NCBI GenBank assembly: GCA_937996235.1
Contig: CALKVK010000030.1
Location: 186,001 to 250,000 of the forward strand
Origin: an uncultured bacterium
Lineage (GTDB): Bacteria > Planctomycetota > JAJSAM01 > JAJVHW01
Length of the DNA stretch: 64,000 nt
Reading direction: 5' to 3'
The position numbers and the translations under genes were made by a program. Positions 59,576 through 64,000 of the stretch are shown here, one piece after another. How positions within the stretch are numbered: the first letter of the stretch is position 1; every line of letters begins with the position of its first letter. The notes beneath the pieces were generated by a model. That model was not told where the DNA came from. It made no database searches and saw only the letters and a list, made by a program, of their open reading frames with translations.

Positions 59576-61894
59576 TCAGCGCACGCGCGGCGAGATCAGC
59601 TCGCCCGTGATCGCGTCGAGCACGTACGTGCCGCCCCCGCGCAGGTGGAACTCCGCCGTCCAGCGCACGCGACCGTCCTCCTGCTTCGACCGGAAGAGAG
59701 CCGAGTCGAGCGCGGTCTGCCCGAGTTCGGAGACGCTCGTGAGCAGCGCGCGCAGCGACTGCAGACCGGCCGCCGCCTGCGCGCTCGCCGGATCCGTCCA
59801 CATCGCCCCGCTCCGCACGGCGCGCTCGCGCGGCGCGGAACCCTGCGCGAACTCCGCCGAGATGCGTCGCAGGGATCCGCCCTCCGCGACGAACAGGTCG
59901 ACGAGCGGCGGACGCCCGCGCAGTGCGAGCAGCGGCGTAGCCGCGACGACGGGATGCCACCCGCGGGACTCCGCATCGCGGAGCACGCGCGCCAGGTCCT
60001 CACCGCTGAACGCCGGGATCTCGGGGGCGAACTCCACGCCGTCGATCTCGCGCGCGAGCTCGCTGCCCCAGGCCTTGCGACGCACGTCGTCCTGCTGCGC
60101 GGCGGATCCGAACTCCGCGCGGCCGCCGGTGACGCGCAGGTCCACGTCGTCATCGCTGCCGTTCCGCAGGCGCGAGTCGGCGAGGCGCGTCGAGCGGAAC
60201 GTGCAGTCCCTCACGCGCACGACGCTCGGTCTGCCGCCGCTGCCGCCGCCGCCCCCGATGAACACCGAGTACGTGTCCGCGAACGTGCAGCGCTCGAACA
60301 CCGCGAGGCCGGGGCCGCGCAGCGCGAGCACGAAGCCATCGCCGCCCGCCAGGAACTCGCAGTCGCGACAGGCGACGAAGCCGCGGCCGGCGATGCCGAG
60401 GACCGACGAGTAGCCGGCGCCCGACAGCCACCCGGCGAAGCGCACGTTCTCGAACGCGAACGAGGCGCCGCCGCGCACGTCGAAGGGCGTCACGTCCGCG
60501 TCGGGGCACTCGATCGTCAGGTCGCGCAGCACGACGCTCCGCCCGTCGCCGAGCAGCATGAACTCCTGCGAGCGGCCGAGCACGAGCGTGGTCGCGTCGC
60601 GTCCGGCGCCGCGGATCTCGAGTCGCGCGGGCATCGACTGCCGGTCCCACGGGCCCGTGCGCGTCCGGCGCAGATCGAAGCGGCCGGGACCGAACTCGAC
60701 GATCGACGCGCCCGCGGCCTGCGTGAGGTCCGGCGACTCGCCCTCGCGCGGCGCCGCGACGTGGACCGGCGTGCCGGTGCCCGCGGGCACGTGCGCGGCG
60801 GCGGTCTCGTAGCTCGCGAGGACGGACGCGACGTCGGCATCGAAGTCGAGGTAGCGCCGCAGCACGTCCACGCCGGAGTCGTCGGGCCGGATCTGCGCCT
60901 CCGCGCGCCGCGTGCGCTCCGCGACGAGCGCCTCGCGCAGCCACGCGCGCTCCGCGTCGGTCGGGCGCAGGTCGTCGATCCACGGACCACGGAACGCGGC
61001 GGTCTCGTCGCGCGGCGTCTCCTCGCGCACGTGGACGCGCTCGCGCGGCGTCTCGGGCGCCGTCGGCTCCGCGACCGCCGCCGGCCGTTCCACCGGCGGC
61101 GTCGGCGGCTCCGAGCGGTCGCGCACGACAGCCGTCGCCACCATCCCGCCCGCGAACGCGAGCACCCCGATCGCCGCGAGCGTCTTGCCCGAACCCATCG
61201 CTACGCCTCCCGTTCCTGCTGCGATCCCTGCTCCGGTACCCGCGCCGGCTGCCGCTCCCGCGACGCCTGCGACGCCCGCGCCCGCCGCCTGCGCCAGCGC
61301 GGCACCCACCCACGCGTGCGCGTGCACCGCCACGGGCAGCGGCAGCAGCGCGAGCAGCGTGGTCGGGTCGCGGCCGAGCCGCGCGCGCAGACGCGCCAGC
61401 GCGCGGTGCACGCGCACGCGCGCCGTCGCCTCGGTGGTGCCGAGCACCGCCGCGACGTCACCGTAGTCGAGGTCGAGCGCGTGCCGCAGGCGCACGGCCT
61501 CGCGCTCGTCGGCATCGAGCGAGGCGAGTGCGCGCTCGACCAGCTCGACCGCCTCGAGCGCGGCCGACGCGGGCCGCGACTCGGGCCGGGCCGCCACGCG
61601 CTCGCGCGCACGCCGCCGCCGCTCCCCGCGCAGCGCCGACCGCGCGCGGTCGCGCACGGCGCGCAGGAACCATGTCCGCACGCCGAGCGCGAGCGGCGCG
61701 TCGCCCGGCGCCCGCGCGAGGAGCACGAGCGCCTCCTGGACGGCGTCGTCGGCCGCGCCGGCGTCGCAGCCGGCACCGCGCGCGACGGCGAGCGCCGTCG
61801 GCAGCTCGGGGCGCACCAGCGCGGCGAAGGCGTCGCCGTCGCGGGCCGTCTGCCAGCGGCGCCAGAGGTCCACGGACGACGCGTTCGCATCCAC
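59576..61894 (-). CDS. ECF-type sigma factor fused to membrane anchor and beta-helix domain
   Basis: 772-aa protein from GTG 61894 (start uncertain). Residues 1-175 are an ECF sigma factor: region 2 (RPELPTALAVARGAGCDAGA; VQEALVLLARAPGDA) and region 4 (LDADEREAVRLRHALDLDYG; AAVLGTTEATARVRVHRAL). A TM helix lies at 235-256 (GKTLAAIGVLAFAGGMVATAV). The outer part carries a parallel beta-helix of right-handed type around residues 440-590 (ILRLGRSQEF-like turns; VVLRDLTIECPDADV; FVACRDCEFLAGGDG; AVFERCTFADTYSVFIG). A different extracytoplasmic domain from its convergent neighbour but the same plan. Not otherwise assignable. Confidence 0.8.
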   Translation of the reverse strand: MDANASSVDLWRRWQTARDGDAFAALVRPELPTALAVARGAGCDAGAADDAVQEALVLLARAPGDAPLALGVRTWFLRAVRDRARSALRGERRRRARERVAARPESRPASAALEAVELVERALASLDADEREAVRLRHALDLDYGDVAAVLGTTEATARVRVHRALARLRARLGRDPTTLLALLPLPVAVHAHAWVGAALAQAAGAGVAGVAGAAAGAGTGAGIAAGTGGVAMGSGKTLAAIGVLAFAGGMVATAVVRDRSEPPTPPVERPAAVAEPTAPETPRERVHVREETPRDETAAFRGPWIDDLRPTDAERAWLREALVAERTRRAEAQIRPDDSGVDVLRRYLDFDADVASVLASYETAAAHVPAGTGTPVHVAAPREGESPDLTQAAGASIVEFGPGRFDLRRTRTGPWDRQSMPARLEIRGAGRDATTLVLGRSQEFMLLGDGRSVVLRDLTIECPDADVTPFDVRGGASFAFENVRFAGWLSGAGYSSVLGIAGRGFVACRDCEFLAGGDGFVLALRGPGLAVFERCTFADTYSVFIGGGGGSGGRPSVVRVRDCTFRSTRLADSRLRNGSDDDVDLRVTGGRAEFGSAAQQDDVRRKAWGSELAREIDGVEFAPEIPAFSGEDLARVLRDAESRGWHPVVAATPLLALRGRPPLVDLFVAEGGSLRRISAEFAQGSAPRERAVRSGAMWTDPASAQAAAGLQSLRALLTSVSELGQTALDSALFRSKQEDGRVRWTAEFHLRGGGTYVLDAITGELISPRVR

Positions 61895-61980
61895 CGTGGA
61901 GAAGAGGACCGCCCGACGCCCCGCCGTTTCAAGGAGTTCGTGCGGGAGCCCCGGGCGGCGAGGGGGCGGGCGGCGGGGGC

Positions 61981-62219
61981 GGGCCCGCAGCGCTCGCCAG
62001 CTCACGCGCCGGGCGCGTCGCCGGAGTCGCGGTCTCTGCGTCGGGGCTCCTCGAACGGGGCGCTCAACCCCGACTTCGTCGCGCACCCTTGATCCTGAGC
62101 CTCCGGCTCGGCCAGGACGGGCCGTCGCGGGGCGGAGCCGCAGGCGCCACGGGCACGGCCCTCGAAGCGACTGGGTCACAGCCGCACTCGCCGCGTGACC
62201 TGGTGAACGATGCGGGCTA
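61981..62219. repeat. 239-bp interspersed repeat, copy 2
   Basis: Same length and order as the copy at 15128-15366. The right end (62200-62219) is identical to the other copy's terminus; the left end has drifted (about 41 of 50 positions match). Internal stem arms differ from copy 1 in a compensating way: GGGCCGT/ACGGCCC here, GGGCTGC/GCAGCCC there. It abuts the lipoprotein gene at 62250, as the first abuts the phosphodiesterase gene. Confidence 0.75.
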
Positions 62220-62249
62220 GGATCGCCGGCCGCTCCCATGGAGGTTCCG

Positions 62250-62711
62250 ATGCGCGTCCCGACGCTCCTGGCCGTGCTCGCCGCCGCGGCGCTCTGCGCC
62301 CCCGGCTGCCACTCGACGACCGTCACGCGCACGACGTACGGCGACGACGGGCGCGGTGCGTACATGCACCGTGAACTGCGCGAGTACCACCTCGTGACGT
62401 CTGCCTACAAGGGGCACGTCGGCTACGTGAAGGTCTACGACGTCGGCGAGGCCGGCGGACCCACCTACCGCTGGAAGTACGTGTACGACCTCGACTTCCA
62501 CGAGCTCGGCTTCATCGACCAGTACGGCCGCGCGTACCGCTTCCACGAGTTCCCGGAGGCGCAGGCGATGGCGACGGGCACGCCCGTCCGCACCGAGGAC
62601 CTGCCGTCCGACTCGACCGAGGCGAACGTCATGCGGCTCCTCGGCCTCGACCCGTCGATGGACTCCGTCGAGTTCCCGACGGCGACGTCGGCGCACTTCG
62701 GCGGCTCGTAG
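62250..62711 (+). CDS. Small lipoprotein
   Basis: 153-aa protein. ATG 62250 has GGAGG five bases before it; the upstream ATG 62238 has none. Signal LLAVLAAAALCAPGCHST with lipobox (APGC). The body is an unassigned beta-rich domain (REYHLVTSAYKGHVGYVKVY; WKYVYDLDFHELGFIDQYG). Its promoter region overlaps the right end of the 239-bp repeat. Confidence 0.68.
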   Translation: MRVPTLLAVLAAAALCAPGCHSTTVTRTTYGDDGRGAYMHRELREYHLVTSAYKGHVGYVKVYDVGEAGGPTYRWKYVYDLDFHELGFIDQYGRAYRFHEFPEAQAMATGTPVRTEDLPSDSTEANVMRLLGLDPSMDSVEFPTATSAHFGGS

Positions 62712-62855
62712 CAAGCCCCTCCGCGCGGATCGGCGTCAGCGACCGGCCGCCGCGGCGTCGACGCTGTTGCTCGCCGAGCGGACGTCGCGCGCCTGCGGGC
62801 GGATTCCCCGCGCCGCGGCGCCGTGCGCCGGTTCCATCGCGCGGAGGTCCCGACG

Positions 62856-63143
62856 ATGAGCGCCGCCGCCGTCATCATCATCCAGCAGCGGAGAGCGATC
62901 CGCCGCTACGAGGAGGCGGGCGCGCGCTCGCCGGAGACCGCGCGCCGCCCGGACGAGCTCGGCTGCCGCGAGTCGTGGGCGTTCCGGCGTCTGGTCACGC
63001 GCGGCGTGCTGCGCGAGCTGCCCGACGGCCGCCTGCACCTCGACGCCGACGGCGTCCGCCGCTACGAGGAGCGCCTGCGCTTCGCCCGCGGCGTCGTCGT
63101 CCTCCTCCTCGTCGCCGGCCTGGCGCTCGCCCTCCTCCTCTGA
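62856..63143 (+). CDS. Small protein with C-terminal TM helix
   Basis: 95-aa protein from ATG 62856 (cggaggtcccgacg upstream). The N-terminal 70 residues (IIQQRRAIRRYEEAGARSPE; SWAFRRLVTRGVLRELPDGR) look like a winged-helix or helical bundle. The last 20 residues (VVVLLLVAGLALALLL) form a membrane tail. No named family. Possibly tail-anchored. Confidence 0.55.
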   Translation: MSAAAVIIIQQRRAIRRYEEAGARSPETARRPDELGCRESWAFRRLVTRGVLRELPDGRLHLDADGVRRYEERLRFARGVVVLLLVAGLALALLL

Positions 63144-63146
63144 CCC

Positions 63147-63345
63147 TCCCCTCCCGTTCCGAAGGGGACGGTCCTGCCCCAGGCTCGCCCCGCCGCTTCT
63201 CGTTGCGAAGGGGACGGTCCTCGCCGGGCCGGTCGCGAGGGGGTGGCGGCGCCGTCGGATCAGCCTCGGAGGTGTGTCCCCAATTCAATCTGCCGTTCGA
63301 GATGGAGCCTGGGCGAGGACCGTCCCCTTCGTGACGGGAAGTGAC
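63147..63345. repeat. GGGGACGGTCC repeat cluster 4 (direct and inverted units)
   Basis: Two direct units (gaaggggacggtcctgcccc; gcgaaggggacggtcctcgc) and one inverted unit near 63312 (ggcgaggaccgtccccttcg). The inverted unit is an 18-bp perfect mirror of the second. Separated by about 70 bp that includes a tract gagggggtggcgg repeated near 63355. Lies between two convergent genes. Its unit (cgaaggggacggtcct) is the cluster 2 type. Confidence 0.7.
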
Positions 63346-63378
63346 GTGGGTGGGGCGAGGGGGTGGCGGGGCGCGCGC

Positions 63379-64000
63379 TCAGTTGCGCTCGGCGAGCCAG
63401 CGCTGCATGCGCAGGCGCAGCGCGCGGAGGTCGAGCGACGACGCCTTGCGCAGGGCGTCGTCGGGCGACGCTCCCGCGCCGAGCGCGCGCAGGAACGCGC
63501 CGCACTCGTCCGGGCGGCCCTCGACGTAGTACGCGGCGAGCGCGTTCCCGAGCACGCTGTCGTCGAGGTCGAGCGCGTTCAGCGGACGCCCCATGCGCTC
63601 GGCGAGGTCGCCCTCGGAGAGCGTCGCCAGCAGCTCCGCCGCGCGCGCGTACCAGCGCGCGTCCGGGAGCTCCTCGACCTTCGCCCACTCCTCGGCCCGG
63701 TCCGCGTACTCCGCGACGCGCCGCGTGAACGTCACCCGCGTGCCGACGAGCTCCCAGACGAGCCGCTTCTCGACGGCGTCCATCGCGAACGGGGCGCGGG
63801 TCGGCCCGATGCCGTAGTGCGTGCCGAGGACGACGCCGAGCGCCATCGCGCACGCGCTCTCGACGCGCCACCGCGCGTCCGGGTGGTACGTCGCGATCGC
63901 GTTCGTCTCGCCGATCCACGACGCGCTGAACGAGTGCCAGTGCTCGCGCGTGCGCGCGTCCACGTCCGGGTGCACCGCGAGCAGGGCGTTCGCGTCGTCC
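63379..64000 (-). CDS. Hypothetical protein, start beyond the window
   Basis: The frame is open to position 64000 (DDANALLAVHPDVDARTREH before the first internal GTG). About 200 visible residues: WHSFSASWIGETNAIATYHP; FAMDAVEKRLVWELVGTRVT; DDALRKASSLDLRALRLRMQ. A conserved-looking helical C-terminus with no named family. Treated as the C-terminal part of a longer protein. Confidence 0.6.
   Translation of the reverse strand, partial: DDANALLAVHPDVDARTREHWHSFSASWIGETNAIATYHPDARWRVESACAMALGVVLGTHYGIGPTRAPFAMDAVEKRLVWELVGTRVTFTRRVAEYADRAEEWAKVEELPDARWYARAAELLATLSEGDLAERMGRPLNALDLDDSVLGNALAAYYVEGRPDECGAFLRALGAGASPDDALRKASSLDLRALRLRMQRWLAERN

Noticed and set aside
59576..61894. Walker A-like GSGKTLA in the second sigma fusion protein
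   Set aside because: It sits at the edge of a TM helix, with no P-loop context, so the match is by chance.
63341..63919. Several short forward or reverse frames in the last 600 bp
   Set aside because: They overlap the reverse gene at 63379-64000 in other frames and are shadow frames without RBS or domains.

Overview
This 64 kb window is bacterial chromosomal DNA of very high G+C content with strong GC3 bias. No tRNA, rRNA or CRISPR array was seen. Several traits point to Planctomycetota or a similar high-GC lineage such as Myxococcota: large secreted IPT/TIG plus FG-GAP proteins, a lipoprotein phosphodiesterase with a repeat-rich tail, ECF-type sigma factors fused to a membrane anchor and extracytoplasmic domains, and a MoxR/DUF58/DUF4350/DUF4129 gene set. 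The phylum is an inference from gene content only.

Layout. 0-0.5 kb: the 5' part of an unknown gene running off the window. 0.7-5.6 kb: a tightly overlapping operon tldD-pmbA-GT2-GT87. 5.5-9.1 kb: a reverse-strand group (secreted protein, GT2, 2H phosphoesterase). 9.3-12.6 kb: PH-like membrane protein, Cys-cluster protein, LapA-like protein and cstA. 12.6-21.4 kb: lipoprotein phosphodiesterase and two related FG-GAP/IPT proteins. 21.6-25.9 kb: a scarred accessory island holding a dead RAYT transposase, an XRE/ImmA-like regulator pair, a ParB-like protein, an LRAT-like (NlpC/P60 superfamily) protein, a broken DUF3892 gene and an IS66 remnant. 26.0-31.0 kb: two secreted/lipoproteins, RDD and SpoIIM-like membrane proteins. 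31.0-37.6 kb: a secreted protein and the DUF4129-DUF4350-MoxR-DUF58 operon. 37.8-43.3 kb: leucine dehydrogenase-type enzyme, a collagen-like coiled-coil lipoprotein and a two-component system. 43.4-50.3 kb: secreted proteins, a DinG-type helicase with an overlapping glycine-repeat protein, a GNAT and a PhyH-like dioxygenase. 50.5-54.0 kb: an AAA+ ATPase plus subtilisin-like protease pair matching the architecture of the IetA/IetS anti-phage system. 54.5-64 kb: a LamG protein, a DUF302 protein, two convergent sigma-factor/membrane fusion genes, small lipoprotein/membrane genes and a truncated gene at the window edge.

Three signals lie outside the coding annotation. A 239-bp element with near-perfect 20-30 bp terminal inverted repeats occurs twice (15.1 and 62.0 kb), is the same length in both places and shows compensatory changes in an internal stem. 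Clusters of a GGGGACGGTCC-cored repeat sit in four intergenic gaps and are probably REP-like sequences once mobilised by RAYT-type transposases, one of which survives here as a pseudogene. Several first-of-operon genes carry a TAnnnT-like hexamer 6-8 nt before the start codon and no Shine-Dalgarno sequence, which suggests leaderless transcripts.

The best candidates for a defence or accessory system are the IetAS-like pair (50.5-54.0 kb) and the XRE/ImmA-controlled divergent island (22.5-25.4 kb), whose 330-aa ParB-like protein and LRAT-like protein share a promoter region carrying a plausible operator.
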